Positions 9,294 through 17,943 of a DNA stretch of 46,899 nucleotides are shown here, piece by piece. Within the stretch, counting starts at the first letter, position 1. Each line of letters opens with the position of its first letter. Under the pieces are notes generated by a model that worked only from the letters and a program-made list of their open reading frames with translations, did not search any database and was not told where the DNA came from. The DNA is from an uncultured Pelagibacteraceae bacterium (GTDB lineage: Bacteria; Pseudomonadota; Alphaproteobacteria; Pelagibacterales; Pelagibacteraceae): contig CACIXF010000007.1 in NCBI GenBank assembly GCA_902590535.1, positions 1 to 46,899 on the forward strand, read 5' to 3'. A program made the translations under genes and the position numbers.

Positions 9294-9311
9294 ATTAAGA
9301 GGGGTCTTAAT
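9294..9311 (+). promoter_or_regulatory. Inverted repeat over the ribosome-binding site and start of the XRE gene
   Basis: ATTAAGA (9294-9300), spacer GGGG, TCTTAAT (9305-9311). The spacer is the Shine-Dalgarno core and the right arm runs into the ATG at 9310. Ten bases of this element (GGGTCTTAAT) are exactly complementary to ATTAAGACCC at 9693-9702, just after the stop codon of the same gene. It may be an operator for the encoded repressor or an RNA element; both are inferences. Confidence 0.45.
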
Positions 9312-9681
9312 GGAAGATAATTTCAATAAACACTTAGGCAATAAGCTTAAGCTAAGAAGGTTAGCTTTAGGTTTAACACAGACTAAAGTAGCTAAAGCGA
9401 TTAATGTTACATTTCAACAAATACAAAAATACGAGAAAGGTACTAACGGGGTAAGTTCAATAAGATTACTTCAGCTTTCGAATTATTTAAAAGTACCAAT
9501 TAATTATTTCTTTGAGGATTTTTCAGAATATTTAGTGAATTTAGAAAAATCACAAGAGGGTCACATGAATGTTAATTATAATTTTTTGGTTAAATTATAT
9601 TCAGAACTAAATGCTGATCAAAAATTAAAATTTAATAAATCTTTACAAATTTCAGGATCTGGAATTTCAAAAGCAGTTTAA
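9310..9681 (+). CDS. XRE/Cro-CI family helix-turn-helix regulator
   Basis: 123 residues. Residues about 10-66 are an HTH_3 domain: LKLRRLALGLTQTKVAKAIN (helices 1-2), VTFQQIQKYEKG (recognition helix) and a third segment ending LSNYLKVPINYFF. The C-terminal 55 residues show no domain I recognise. Related short XRE proteins are common in alphaproteobacteria, but I cannot assign a regulon. The start at 9310 is supported by the GAGGGG ribosome-binding site. It stands alone between the aap operon and two tRNAs on the other strand, with 190 bases upstream; TTGACA at 9194-9199 has no convincing -10 partner at the right spacing. Autoregulation is plausible given the inverted repeat over its start. 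Confidence 0.88.
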   Translation: MEDNFNKHLGNKLKLRRLALGLTQTKVAKAINVTFQQIQKYEKGTNGVSSIRLLQLSNYLKVPINYFFEDFSEYLVNLEKSQEGHMNVNYNFLVKLYSELNADQKLKFNKSLQISGSGISKAV

Positions 9682-9744
9682 TTAAAGTTTTAATTAAGAC
9701 CCTAGATAATAATTTTAACGTTAATCAATGTTATATTTATTTTT

Positions 9745-9820
9745 TGGCTCCTCGGGCAGGACTCGAACCTGCGACCAATTGATTAACAGTCAACTGCTCT
9801 ACCAACTGAGCTACCGAGGA
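9745..9820 (-). tRNA. tRNA-Asn (anticodon GTT)
   Basis: On the minus strand: acceptor TCCTCGG/CCGAGGA, D arm GCTCAGTTGGTAGAGC, anticodon stem GTTGA/TCAAT with loop CTGTTAA, T arm GCAGG-TTCGAGT-CCTGC, and encoded CCA. Anticodon GTT gives tRNA-Asn. It lies 50 bases downstream of tRNA-Cys, probably in one transcript. This tRNA is a normal substrate of Tgt, encoded later in the window. Confidence 0.97.
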
Positions 9821-9870
9821 ATGTAAAAAAGCCAACTTACTTTTTTTTATAACTAAAACAAGAATTTTTT

Positions 9871-9944
9871 TGGAGGCAACGCCCGGAATCGAACCGGGAT
9901 ACAAGGATTTGCAATCCTCTGCGTAACCATTCCGCCACGTTGCC
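9871..9944 (-). tRNA. tRNA-Cys (anticodon GCA)
   Basis: On the minus strand: acceptor GGCAACG/CGTTGCC, anticodon stem AGGAT with loop TGCAA and anticodon GCA, T arm CCCGG-TTCGATT-CCGGG, discriminator T and encoded CCA. It is the first of a two-tRNA minus-strand unit (Cys then Asn). Its promoter would lie within 9945-10068, the region it shares divergently with valS. Confidence 0.96.
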
Positions 9945-10029
9945 ATCTTATTTTTAGCTAATAGCTACAGATGCCTTTTTATAATAAATTTTTTCTATTA
10001 GTCTATTAAATAACGATCCAAATTGATTA

Positions 10030-10057
10030 TTGTTAATTTAGATTATTAAATTATAAA
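10030..10057 (+). promoter_or_regulatory. Candidate promoter of valS
   Basis: TTGTTA (10030-10035), 16-base spacer, TATAAA (10052-10057). A start about 7 bases further on would fall near 10064, only about 5 bases before the valS ATG at 10069. No Shine-Dalgarno sequence precedes that ATG, so a nearly leaderless mRNA is possible. Confidence 0.4.
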
Positions 10058-10068
10058 CTTTAAAATCA

Positions 10069-12696
10069 ATGAGTAGCGATAAATATATACATTCTGATGT
10101 AGAAAATAGAATTTATTCTTATTGGGAAAAAAATGGTCTTTTTAAACCAAAGGAAAATTCAAAAAAATTTTCAATTGTAATACCACCACCCAATGTAACT
10201 GGCAGCTTACACATGGGTCATGCTCTTAATAATTCAATTCAAGATTTATTAGTTCGTTATCATAGAATGAATAATTTTGAAACTTTGTGGCAACCAGGGA
10301 CAGACCATGCTGGAATTGCTACACAGGCCTTAGTAGAGAAAAAATTATTATCTGACAAAATAGATAAAAATGAAATTGGTAGAGAAAAATTCATTGAAAA
10401 GGTTTGGGAATGGAAAGAGCAATATGGAGACATAATAATTAATCAATTAAAAAAACTTGGTTGCTCTTGTGATTGGTCAAGAAATGCTTTTACGATGGAT
10501 GATAATTTATCCAAATCAGTAATTAAGGTTTTTGTAGATCTTTACAAAAAAGGTCTAATCTACAAAGATAAGAAATTAGTTAATTGGGATACAGTTTTAA
10601 AAACAGCTATTTCAGACCTAGAAGTAGATCAAAGAGAGGTAAATTCTAAAATTTATTATATTAGATATCCGATAGAGGGGACTGAAGAATTTATTACAAT
10701 TGCAACAACAAGACCTGAAACAATGCTCGGTGATACAGCTATTGCTGTTAATCCAAAAGACGAAAGATTTAAATCCTTTGTTGGAAAAACAGTAACTATT
10801 CCTATTGTTGGAAGAAAAATAAAAATTATAGAAGATGATTATGCAGATCCTGAACAAGGAACAGGAGCATTAAAAATAACTCCAGCTCATGATTTTAATG
10901 ACTATGATGTCGGTCAAAGAAACAATCTTGAAATAATTAATATTTTTACTGAAGCTGGTAAAATAAATGAAAATGCTCCAGAACATTATGTAGGCCTTGA
11001 TAGGTTTGAAGCTAGAAAAAGAATTTTAAAAGAACTTAAAGAAAATGAATTTTTTGTAAAAGAAGAGAATATTAAAAACAAAGTCCCTTATGGAGATAGA
11101 TCTAATTCAATAATCGAACCTTTTTTAACAGAACAATGGTTTGCTGATGCTGGTAAATTATCTATTAAAGCAAAAGAAGTTGTTAATTCAAAAAAAACAA
11201 ATTTCTTTCCTGAGAATTGGTCGAAAACTTATTTCCAATGGATGAATAATATTGAACCATGGTGTATTTCAAGACAACTTTGGTGGGGACATCAAATACC
11301 TGCTTGGTATGGTCCTGATGAAAAAATTTTTGTTGCTGAAAATGAAGATGATGCAAAACAACAAGCTAATAAACATTATGGTAAAGATGTTGAATTAAAT
11401 CGTGATCCAGATGTTTTAGATACTTGGTTCTCATCAGGCTTATGGCCTTTCGCAACACTTGGTTGGCCTGATGATAATAAATATGTTGATAAATTTTACC
11501 CAACGTCAGTATTAGTTACAGGTTTTGATATTATATTTTTCTGGGTAGCTAGAATGATTATGTTTGGTACAGAATTTTTAAATAAAGAACCTTTTAAAGA
11601 TATATATGTTCATGCATTGGTTAGAGATGAGAAGGGACAAAAGATGTCTAAGTCTAAAGGTAATGTAATTGATCCTTTAGATTTAATTGAAAAATATAGC
11701 GCAGATGCACTTAGATTTACTTTGTTATCAATGGCTTCACCAGGCACAGATGTCAAACTTTCTGAGGATAGAGTAAAAGGTTATAGAAATTTTTTAAACA
11801 AATTATGGAATGCAAATAATTTTTTAATCACCAATGAGTGTGATTTTAAAGATATAGATAAAGTTCCTAGTTTAAATGTAAATATTAACAAATGGATTTA
11901 TTCAGAACTTGTTGAAACTAAAAATAAGATAGAAAAAAACCTTGAGGATTATAGATTTGATGAAGCAGCTAAAAATGCCTATCAATTTGCATGGCATTCG
12001 TATTGTGATTGGTATTTAGAACTATCTAAAACAATACTATTTTCAGACGATGAAAAAGCCAAAGCAGAAGTTAAGAAGGTATCATCTTTTGTATTTAAAC
12101 AAATTTTAATTTTGCTACATCCTTTTATTCCTTTTGTAACTGAAGAAATTTGGCTTAAAAATAAATTTGATAATGACGGTAGTGATTATTTGATGCTAAA
12201 AAATTGGTTGTCAGGTGAGATAAATAAGGACAGCAGTACTGAACAGGTTGAAAACATCATTAACATCATTTCAGAGATTAGATCATTTAAAAATGAGCTA
12301 AATGTAAGTCCAGGATCATTTATTGATGTATCAATAAGCAATATTAATAAAAATCAAAAAGACTTCATTAATACAAATGAAATTATTCTAAAAAAACTAG
12401 GAAGAATAAATAGCATATTAGATGAGGATTTAGATAAACCAGCTGCGACAATGGTTGTTTCTGGGGATTTGTTTAAGATTTATTTTGATAAAGATGTTGA
12501 TTTAAAATTAATAAAAGAAAATTTAACAAATAAACAAAGTAGATTAGAGCAAGAGATGAACAAAATATCTCAAAGATTGGAGAATAAGAGTTTTGTAGAC
12601 CGTGCTCCAAAAGAGATTGTTGAACAAGAAAAAAATAATTATAATAATTTAAAGAATGATATTGAGAAAATATCGGTAACAATAAAGGGTATATAA
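10069..12696 (+). CDS. valS: Valyl-tRNA synthetase
   Basis: 875 residues, class I synthetase charging tRNA-Val. The HIGH motif is HMGH in [16 protein letters not shown] (about residues 39-54) and the KMSKS loop is QKMSKSKGN (about 524-532). Between them lies the editing domain with [12 protein letters not shown], which removes mischarged threonine. The [20 protein letters not shown] segment and a C-terminal coiled coil (about 805-875, rich in Lys, Glu and Asn) are typical of ValRS. Slightly shorter than the 951 residues of E. coli, as expected in a streamlined genome. The stop overlaps the ilvD ATG by one base, so a valine-charging enzyme and a valine-biosynthesis enzyme are likely co-transcribed. 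Confidence 0.97.
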   Translation: MSSDKYIHSDVENRIYSYWEKNGLFKPKENSKKFSIVIPPPNVTGSLHMGHALNNSIQDLLVRYHRMNNFETLWQPGTDHAGIATQALVEKKLLSDKIDKNEIGREKFIEKVWEWKEQYGDIIINQLKKLGCSCDWSRNAFTMDDNLSKSVIKVFVDLYKKGLIYKDKKLVNWDTVLKTAISDLEVDQREVNSKIYYIRYPIEGTEEFITIATTRPETMLGDTAIAVNPKDERFKSFVGKTVTIPIVGRKIKIIEDDYADPEQGTGALKITPAHDFNDYDVGQRNNLEIINIFTEAGKINENAPEHYVGLDRFEARKRILKELKENEFFVKEENIKNKVPYGDRSNSIIEPFLTEQWFADAGKLSIKAKEVVNSKKTNFFPENWSKTYFQWMNNIEPWCISRQLWWGHQIPAWYGPDEKIFVAENEDDAKQQANKHYGKDVELNRDPDVLDTWFSSGLWPFATLGWPDDNKYVDKFYPTSVLVTGFDIIFFWVARMIMFGTEFLNKEPFKDIYVHALVRDEKGQKMSKSKGNVIDPLDLIEKYSADALRFTLLSMASPGTDVKLSEDRVKGYRNFLNKLWNANNFLITNECDFKDIDKVPSLNVNINKWIYSELVETKNKIEKNLEDYRFDEAAKNAYQFAWHSYCDWYLELSKTILFSDDEKAKAEVKKVSSFVFKQILILLHPFIPFVTEEIWLKNKFDNDGSDYLMLKNWLSGEINKDSSTEQVENIINIISEIRSFKNELNVSPGSFIDVSISNINKNQKDFINTNEIILKKLGRINSILDEDLDKPAATMVVSGDLFKIYFDKDVDLKLIKENLTNKQSRLEQEMNKISQRLENKSFVDRAPKEIVEQEKNNYNNLKNDIEKISVTIKGI

Positions 12697-14414
12697 TGGC
12701 TAAATTTAATAAAAAGAAACTTCCAAGCAGACATACATCATTAGGTGCAGATAGAGCTCCACATAGATCGTTTTATTATGCTATGGGAGAAACTGAGAAA
12801 GACGTAGCAAAACCCTTTGTTGGCGTCGTTTCCACATGGAATGAGGCAGCTCCTTGTAATATTGCCCTAATGAGACAAGCTCAATCAGTTAAAAAAGGAG
12901 TTAGATCTAATGGTGGAACTCCAAGAGAATTTTGTACAATCACTGTAACAGACGGTATTGCAATGGGGCATGAAGGAATGAAATCTTCATTGATATCTAG
13001 AGAAGTAATCGCTGACTCAGCAGAACTTACTGTAAGAGGTCATTGTTATGATGCTTTAGTAGGGATTGCAGGATGTGATAAATCTTTACCAGGTCTAATG
13101 ATGTCTATGGTTAGGTTAAATGTACCGAGTGTATTTATATATGGTGGTTCAATTCTTCCAGGTAGATATAAAGGTAAAGATGTAACAGTAGTTGATGTAT
13201 TTGAGGCGGTTGGAAAACATTCTTCAGGCAAAATGTCTGCTGCAGAACTTAGAAAATTAGAATTAGTTGCTTGTCCAAGTGCAGGTGCTTGTGGAGGTCA
13301 ATTTACTGCAAATACAATGGCATGTGTGTCTGAAGCTATTGGATTAGCTTTACCTTATTCAGCAGGAACACCAGCTCCATATGAAGAAAGAGATAAATAT
13401 GCGAAAGCGAGTGGTAAAATGGTTATGAACCTTTTGAAAAAAGGTATTAAACCAAGAGATATAGTTACAAGAAAAGCTTTAGAAAATGCTGCAACAGTTG
13501 TTGCTGCTACTGGTGGATCTACTAATGCAGGCTTACATTTACCTGCTATTGCAAATGAAGCAGGAATTAAATTTGATTTAATGGATGTTGCTAAAATTTT
13601 TAAAAGAACACCTTATCTTGCAGATTTAAAACCAGGTGGAAAATATGTTGCAAGAGATATGTGGTTAGCAGGTGGTGTTCCAATGTTATTAAAAACTTTA
13701 TATGAAGGTGGATATATTCATGGTGATTGCATGACGGTTACTGGAAAAACTATGAAGGAAAATTTAAAAGGGATTAAATTTAATCCAAAACAAAAAGTAA
13801 TGAGGTCTTATAAAAATCCGTTATCACCAACAGGAGGTGTTGTTGGATTAAAAGGAAACTTAGCTCCAGAAGGTGCAATTGTAAAAGTTGCTGGACTTAA
13901 AAAATTACAATTTACTGGAAAAGCAAGATGCTTTGATAATGAGGAAAGTGCAATGAAAGCTGTTCAAAGCAGAAAGTATAATGATGGTGATGTAATTATA
14001 ATTAGATACGAAGGACCTGTTGGAGGTCCAGGTATGAGAGAAATGTTATCGACAACAGGTGCAATCTATGGACAGGGAAAAGGGGAGAAAGTAGCCCTTA
14101 TTACTGATGGTAGGTTCTCTGGGGCTACTAGAGGCTTTTGTGTGGGTCATGTGGGCCCTGAGGCCGCTCTAGGGGGTCCTATAGGCCTTTTACGTACAGG
14201 AGATATCATTGATATTGATGCTAAAAAAGGAACGATCAATGTAAGGCTTTCTAAAAAAGAAATGGCTGCAAGAAAAAGAAAATGGAAAGCTAGAAAATCA
14301 GATTTTGGATCAGGTACTCTATGGAAATATGCACAAACAGTTGGACCTGCGTATTTAGGTGCACCAACACATCCAGGTAAGAAAAAAGAAGTTAAGGATT
14401 ATTCAGAGATTTAA
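12696..14414 (+). CDS. ilvD: Dihydroxy-acid dehydratase
   Basis: 572 residues, full length for the IlvD/Edd family. It dehydrates 2,3-dihydroxy-isovalerate and -methylvalerate to the 2-keto acids that precede valine and isoleucine, using an Fe-S cluster. The cluster cysteines are visible in [21 protein letters not shown] and [15 protein letters not shown]. The C-terminal active-site region reads [20 protein letters not shown]. This last region is encoded by a strikingly GC-rich stretch (55 of 100 bases at 14101-14200, by my count) in an otherwise AT-rich gene. One-base TAATG overlaps join it to valS upstream and manC downstream. Gluconate dehydratase (Edd) is the nearest alternative, but the sequence follows IlvD. 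Confidence 0.95.
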   Translation: MAKFNKKKLPSRHTSLGADRAPHRSFYYAMGETEKDVAKPFVGVVSTWNEAAPCNIALMRQAQSVKKGVRSNGGTPREFCTITVTDGIAMGHEGMKSSLISREVIADSAELTVRGHCYDALVGIAGCDKSLPGLMMSMVRLNVPSVFIYGGSILPGRYKGKDVTVVDVFEAVGKHSSGKMSAAELRKLELVACPSAGACGGQFTANTMACVSEAIGLALPYSAGTPAPYEERDKYAKASGKMVMNLLKKGIKPRDIVTRKALENAATVVAATGGSTNAGLHLPAIANEAGIKFDLMDVAKIFKRTPYLADLKPGGKYVARDMWLAGGVPMLLKTLYEGGYIHGDCMTVTGKTMKENLKGIKFNPKQKVMRSYKNPLSPTGGVVGLKGNLAPEGAIVKVAGLKKLQFTGKARCFDNEESAMKAVQSRKYNDGDVIIIRYEGPVGGPGMREMLSTTGAIYGQGKGEKVALITDGRFSGATRGFCVGHVGPEAALGGPIGLLRTGDIIDIDAKKGTINVRLSKKEMAARKRKWKARKSDFGSGTLWKYAQTVGPAYLGAPTHPGKKKEVKDYSEI

Positions 14415-15619
14415 TGAAAATTCGTCCAGTTATTTTATGTGGAGGCGCTGGAACTCGACTTTGGCCAAATTCTAAAAATCATCAAGCTAAACAATTTATT
14501 GATTTTGGTAATTGGACTTTACTTGGAAAAACACTTGAGAGAACAAAAGCATCAATTTATGACTCTCCAATTATTAGTACAAATAAGAAATACTTAAGCA
14601 AAGTAAAACAGCATTTAAGAAAAAACAAAATAAGCAAATATAAAATTGTTGTTGAACCAGCTAAAAGAAATACAGCACCAGCGATATTAAGTACAGCTTT
14701 AATTAAAGATATTCCAGATAATCAGCCCTTAATGTTTTTTACAGCAGACCATTTGATTGAAAAGATGAGCGTTTTCAATAAGGCAATAAATAAAAATAAA
14801 TCAAATCTTAATAAAGAAAATATATTTGTTTTTGGAATTAAACCTAAATCTCCAACGAGTGATTATGGTTATTTTTTAACTAAAAAAATTAAAGGAAATA
14901 TTAATAAAGTAACAAGATTTATTGAAAAACCAAAAGAAGCTAAAGCAAAACAAATTATAAAGAATAAAGGCTATTGGAATTCTGGTATGTTTTATCTTAG
15001 AAAAGATTCTATTATTAATAACTTTAAAAAATATCAGCCTAAAACTTACAGAAATTGTTTAAATGCAGTTAATAAAGCAAAATACAAATCTAATACATAT
15101 TATCTAAACAAAGCTTCATTTATAAAAGCGACTGCTAAATCTTTTGATTATGCAATTCTAGAAAAAACCAAACAAATTAACGCTATCAAACTAGATATTC
15201 CTTGGTCAGATCTTGGTAGTTGGAAAGAAATACTGAAAATGTATGACAAGAATAAAAACAAATATATTAAGAAAAAAAATATCTATTACCGTCCATGGGG
15301 TAGATACACCAATTTATTTGAAGGAAAAGAGTTTCTAATCAAAGAATTATATGTAAAACCAAAAGGTATTTTAAGTTTACAAAAGCACCATCACCGAGCT
15401 GAACATTGGTTAGTCACACAAGGAAATGCTAAAATAACTCTTAATAAAGATATTATAATTAAAAAACCTGGTGAACATATATTCATACCGTTAGAGGCAA
15501 TCCATAGAGTTCAAAATCCAGGAAAAAAACCTGTTAAAATAGTTGAAGCTCAAGTTGGCTCAATTTTGAAGGAAAGCGATATTGTACGATATCAGGATGT
15601 ATATGGCCGTGTTAAATAA
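14414..15619 (+). CDS. manC: Mannose-1-phosphate guanylyltransferase / mannose-6-phosphate isomerase-like bifunctional protein
   Basis: 401 residues. The N-terminal half is a nucleotidyltransferase: LCGGAGTRLWPNS (residues 8-20) is the GTP-binding signature, followed by FTADHLI, PTSDYGYF, FIEKPKEAK and WNSGMFYLRK. The last ~110 residues are a type II phosphomannose isomerase cupin: KHHHRAEHW supplies metal-binding histidines, then GEHIFIPLEAIHRVQNPG. The product would be GDP-mannose for surface polysaccharide. Typical ManC/AlgA/CpsB proteins are about 470-480 residues; the missing length is mainly in the linker between the two domains. It overlaps ilvD by one base. Its stop codon lies in the loop of a strong inverted repeat. 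Other hexose-1-phosphate nucleotidylyltransferases are possible, but the cupin fusion favours ManC. Confidence 0.85.
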   Translation: MKIRPVILCGGAGTRLWPNSKNHQAKQFIDFGNWTLLGKTLERTKASIYDSPIISTNKKYLSKVKQHLRKNKISKYKIVVEPAKRNTAPAILSTALIKDIPDNQPLMFFTADHLIEKMSVFNKAINKNKSNLNKENIFVFGIKPKSPTSDYGYFLTKKIKGNINKVTRFIEKPKEAKAKQIIKNKGYWNSGMFYLRKDSIINNFKKYQPKTYRNCLNAVNKAKYKSNTYYLNKASFIKATAKSFDYAILEKTKQINAIKLDIPWSDLGSWKEILKMYDKNKNKYIKKKNIYYRPWGRYTNLFEGKEFLIKELYVKPKGILSLQKHHHRAEHWLVTQGNAKITLNKDIIIKKPGEHIFIPLEAIHRVQNPGKKPVKIVEAQVGSILKESDIVRYQDVYGRVK

Positions 15620-15631
15620 TTTAACACGACC
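15605..15631. terminator. Bidirectional hairpin between convergent manC and the PiT-like gene
   Basis: CGTGTTAAA (15608-15616) and TTTAACACG (15620-15628) pair perfectly with the manC stop codon TAA as the three-base loop; one mismatch further out, GG (15605-15606) pairs with CC (15630-15631). T-rich sequence follows on the plus strand but no clean T run, so termination efficiency is uncertain. Confidence 0.55.
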
Positions 15632-15643
15632 ATAAAGATTTAT

Positions 15644-16609
15644 TTAAAACCAATTATTTGGAATAATTATGTAGTGGATCGCTAAAACGATACCCACTGA
15701 AACACTTAATCCAAAAATCATTTTAAGAAAGTCTTTACCAATTAATGGGAAGACATACTTAAATTTATAGTCTTTATTCATCGTAGATATTGCAAGCTCT
15801 CTACCACACAATAATCCAACAAATACCCAAGTAGTTGACATTGGTAAATCGTTAAGTTCTTTAAAGTAGAATAAAACACCAGCATAAATTACGTTAATAA
15901 TTGTAGCTGATCTTGCATATCTTGTTCCCGTTTTTTCAAGAACAACTTTTTGAATTGGTCCACCTTGAATGTAAAAAATATAAAATAACAATGCAGTAAA
16001 GTAAGCCATTACAATTAAAAGTAATGATAAATCTAATTGCCTAGGCAAATATACTGCAATGTTAGCTACATCGTGAGATAACCAAACCCACCATAACCAA
16101 CCTGATGAAATCCAAACAGAGTTTCTCCAAAATCCTCTCCATTTATCGTCTACTTCATCAAATTTTTCATTAATGAACTTTGATACTGCTATCCAGGCTA
16201 TATAAGCAACCATTGCTGCTAATCCATAACCTACAACACTTTTTAACAACATTTTTTCTAACACAACTGTTGAAGCAAATGCTGAAAGAACTAAAAAGGT
16301 TGTTGATACCGGTATTCCAATTCTTGTTAATAATAATAGTATCGCAGGTGCTACTGCATGATACCATTGAATCTCTTGATAAGGTATTCTAGTTAATCTT
16401 CCGTAAGAAATATCACCATCATACGCATACCATCCCCAAGCTAACGCAAAAATCATAACAGCAGATGCTGATCCAGCTAGTATATACCATTTAAACCACT
16501 TCTTTTTTGAGGCTATAAAGGTACCAAGTGTTTGAATTGAGTCATTAGCGATTACGCTATATCCAGCTAGGGCAAACCCTATAACTGTATATACTAAAGT
16601 CATATCCAT
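15644..16609 (-). CDS. PiT-like (PHO4 family) inorganic anion permease
   Basis: 321 residues with about nine hydrophobic segments. Two internal segments resemble the duplicated signature of the PiT family of phosphate permeases: IANDSIQTLGTF near residue 20 and SHDVANIAVYLPR near residue 180. Each half also has an STT segment (PVSTTFLVLSAF, PMSTTWVFVGLL). It is shorter and more divergent than classical PitA, so phosphate is the likely but unproven substrate; sulfate (CysP is in the same family) is an alternative. The first ATG at 16609 has a good ribosome-binding site (AGGAG, 16615-16619). It lies downstream of, and in the same direction as, an arsenate reductase and an AqpS-like channel. That is notable because arsenate enters cells through phosphate carriers. 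A 259-base gap precedes it. Confidence 0.65.
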   Translation of the reverse strand: MDMTLVYTVIGFALAGYSVIANDSIQTLGTFIASKKKWFKWYILAGSASAVMIFALAWGWYAYDGDISYGRLTRIPYQEIQWYHAVAPAILLLLTRIGIPVSTTFLVLSAFASTVVLEKMLLKSVVGYGLAAMVAYIAWIAVSKFINEKFDEVDDKWRGFWRNSVWISSGWLWWVWLSHDVANIAVYLPRQLDLSLLLIVMAYFTALLFYIFYIQGGPIQKVVLEKTGTRYARSATIINVIYAGVLFYFKELNDLPMSTTWVFVGLLCGRELAISTMNKDYKFKYVFPLIGKDFLKMIFGLSVSVGIVLAIHYIIIPNNWF

Positions 16610-16825
16610 TTTTTCTCCTATATATTATTGTTTTCGGTTCCGTCTCATGACTTGAGAAAGTAAATATTCGTTAAAGGTAAAAAATTCTACGATTAAATTT
16701 ATTTATTTGAGAATCAAAGAGAAGATTCATCCATCTTTAATCTAAGTTAAAGAGAAGTCTATATGTGAATTATTTTATTTTGAGAAACCTTATGCGGATT
16801 CGCTTTGGATATAATATTTTAAAAT
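16610..16825 (-). promoter_or_regulatory. Long leader region of the PiT-like gene with several hairpins
   Basis: Most of the largest gap in the window (16610-16868). On the minus strand it holds TCTTTAA/TTAAAGA (arms at 16747-16753 and 16734-16740, 6-base loop), GAATC/GATTC (16724-16728 and 16711-16715) and two small G+C islands in AT-rich DNA (GCGAATCCGC near 16795-16804 and GACGGAACCG near 16634-16644). A possible 7-codon reading frame, MRRNRKQ, runs from 16648 to 16625. I recognise no known riboswitch; a PhoB-type box was looked for and not found. Confidence 0.35.
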
Positions 16826-16857
16826 TATGTAAATAAAATTTTAATATAATTTACATA
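16826..16857 (-). terminator. Inverted repeat after aqpS, possible terminator of the arsenic-type operon
   Basis: TATGTAAAT (16826-16834) and ATTTACATA (16849-16857) are perfect 9-base arms around a 14-base A/T-only loop, starting 11 bases past the aqpS stop. The stem is AT-rich and no T run follows, so if it terminates it does so weakly. It could equally be an operator. Confidence 0.35.
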
Positions 16858-16868
16858 TATAAGTTGTG

Positions 16869-17519
16869 TTATTTATAGATAATTTTAAGAATATACGTTG
16901 CTAAAATTAATCCAATAAATTCAGCTAAAATATATGTGGGTGTATTAAGATAATTAATTCCAGTAAAAGAATCAGTAAATGTTCTAGCTATAGATACAGC
17001 TGGATTTGCAAAAGATGTTGAAGAAGTAAACCAATAACCTGCAGAAATATATGTTGCTACGCTAATCGCTACTATTGTTTTTCCATCCTTTAAAGTTGCA
17101 AAAATAACAAATATCAGACCAAAGGTAGCAATAATTTCTGAAAAAAATATATGCAATCCATCTCTATTTTTAGTTGATAACTCTAAAATAGCGTGTTCAA
17201 AAAAAACATTAGCTAACATTACTCCAAATAAACAACCAGATATTTGTGCAGGAATATAATATTTTAAAAGATCACTTTTAATTTTTTTTCTAAAAAACAT
17301 CGCTAAACTTACAAAAGGATTAAAATGAGCTCCTGAAATATCAGCAAAGGCTGTAATTAAAACAAATAATCCAGCTCCAGTAGCAATTGTATTGGCTAAA
17401 AGTTTAATACCATCATCATTTGTTAGATTTTCTGCCATTATACCAGAACCAACGATGATCATTACAAGAAAACAACTTCCTAAAAATTCTCCAATAAGTA
17501 TGTTTTTTTTAATTTTCAT
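16869..17519 (-). CDS. aqpS: AqpS-like MIP channel (probable arsenite exit channel)
   Basis: 216 residues with six membrane segments of the major intrinsic protein family. The two pore half-helices are AHFNPFVSLAMF near residue 65 and SFANPAVSIART near residue 180. The first carries NPF instead of the usual NPA; the second keeps NPA and the selectivity-filter arginine. The gene overlaps arsC by 11 bases on the same strand. Linkage of an aquaglyceroporin to an arsenate reductase is the AqpS-ArsC arrangement described in rhizobia, where reduced arsenite leaves through the channel; I infer the same here. A glycerol or methylammonia role cannot be excluded from sequence. The family is certain, the substrate is not. 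Confidence 0.82.
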   Translation of the reverse strand: MKIKKNILIGEFLGSCFLVMIIVGSGIMAENLTNDDGIKLLANTIATGAGLFVLITAFADISGAHFNPFVSLAMFFRKKIKSDLLKYYIPAQISGCLFGVMLANVFFEHAILELSTKNRDGLHIFFSEIIATFGLIFVIFATLKDGKTIVAISVATYISAGYWFTSSTSFANPAVSIARTFTDSFTGINYLNTPTYILAEFIGLILATYILKIIYK

Positions 17520-17943
17520 TTTCTAACAAAATTTCTATTTTTTTACTTATTATATCGTAAGTCTCACTAATAATTTCGTTTATCTGTTTTTCATTTGAAT
17601 TTTGAAATTTTGATACAGGATCTTCAATATCCCAATGAATAATTTGGTTATTATTTGACCATACAGGGCAAACTTCTTTATTTGCGTTATTACACACTGT
17701 TATTACATGATCTATATTAAATTTCTTATTTAAAAATATATCAAAATTTTTTGAAGAACAATTTTCAAGATTAAAATTTTTTATTTTAGTAAGATATAAT
17801 TTGATATTTTCATTAATTTTTCCTGTTGGATTGCTTCCAGCACTATAAGCTTTAAATTTTTTTGAATATTCGTTGTTTATAATACTTTCAGCTATTATGC
17901 TTCTAGCTGAGTTACCTGTACAAACGAATAAGATATTTTTCAT
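17509..17943 (-). CDS. arsC: Arsenate reductase, low-molecular-weight phosphatase fold
   Basis: 144 residues. The P-loop FVCTGNSARS (CX5R, catalytic Cys8 and Arg14) opens the protein as in ArsC of the LMW protein tyrosine phosphatase superfamily. The TVCNNANKEVCPVW segment holds two further cysteines spaced like the resolving pair of thioredoxin-coupled enzymes, followed by the WDIEDPV segment of the general acid loop. All residues needed to reduce arsenate to arsenite are present. The ATG overlaps the stop of the upstream small gene by one base and the C-terminus overlaps aqpS by 11 bases, so the three genes form one tight operon. A plain tyrosine phosphatase is unlikely given the three cysteines. 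Confidence 0.9.
   Translation of the reverse strand: MKNILFVCTGNSARSIIAESIINNEYSKKFKAYSAGSNPTGKINENIKLYLTKIKNFNLENCSSKNFDIFLNKKFNIDHVITVCNNANKEVCPVWSNNNQIIHWDIEDPVSKFQNSNEKQINEIISETYDIISKKIEILLENEN

Noticed and set aside
9737-9946. Minus-strand open frame of 69 codons
   Set aside because: It runs through both tRNA-Cys and tRNA-Asn; the translation is simply that of tRNA sequence.
16625-16648. Seven-codon leader peptide MRRNRKQ before the PiT-like gene
   Set aside because: No ribosome-binding site and too short to distinguish from chance; mentioned only as part of the leader.
16610-16868. SAM-V, glycine or guanidine riboswitch, or PhoB box
   Set aside because: None of the core motifs I know for these could be found; the region stays unassigned.
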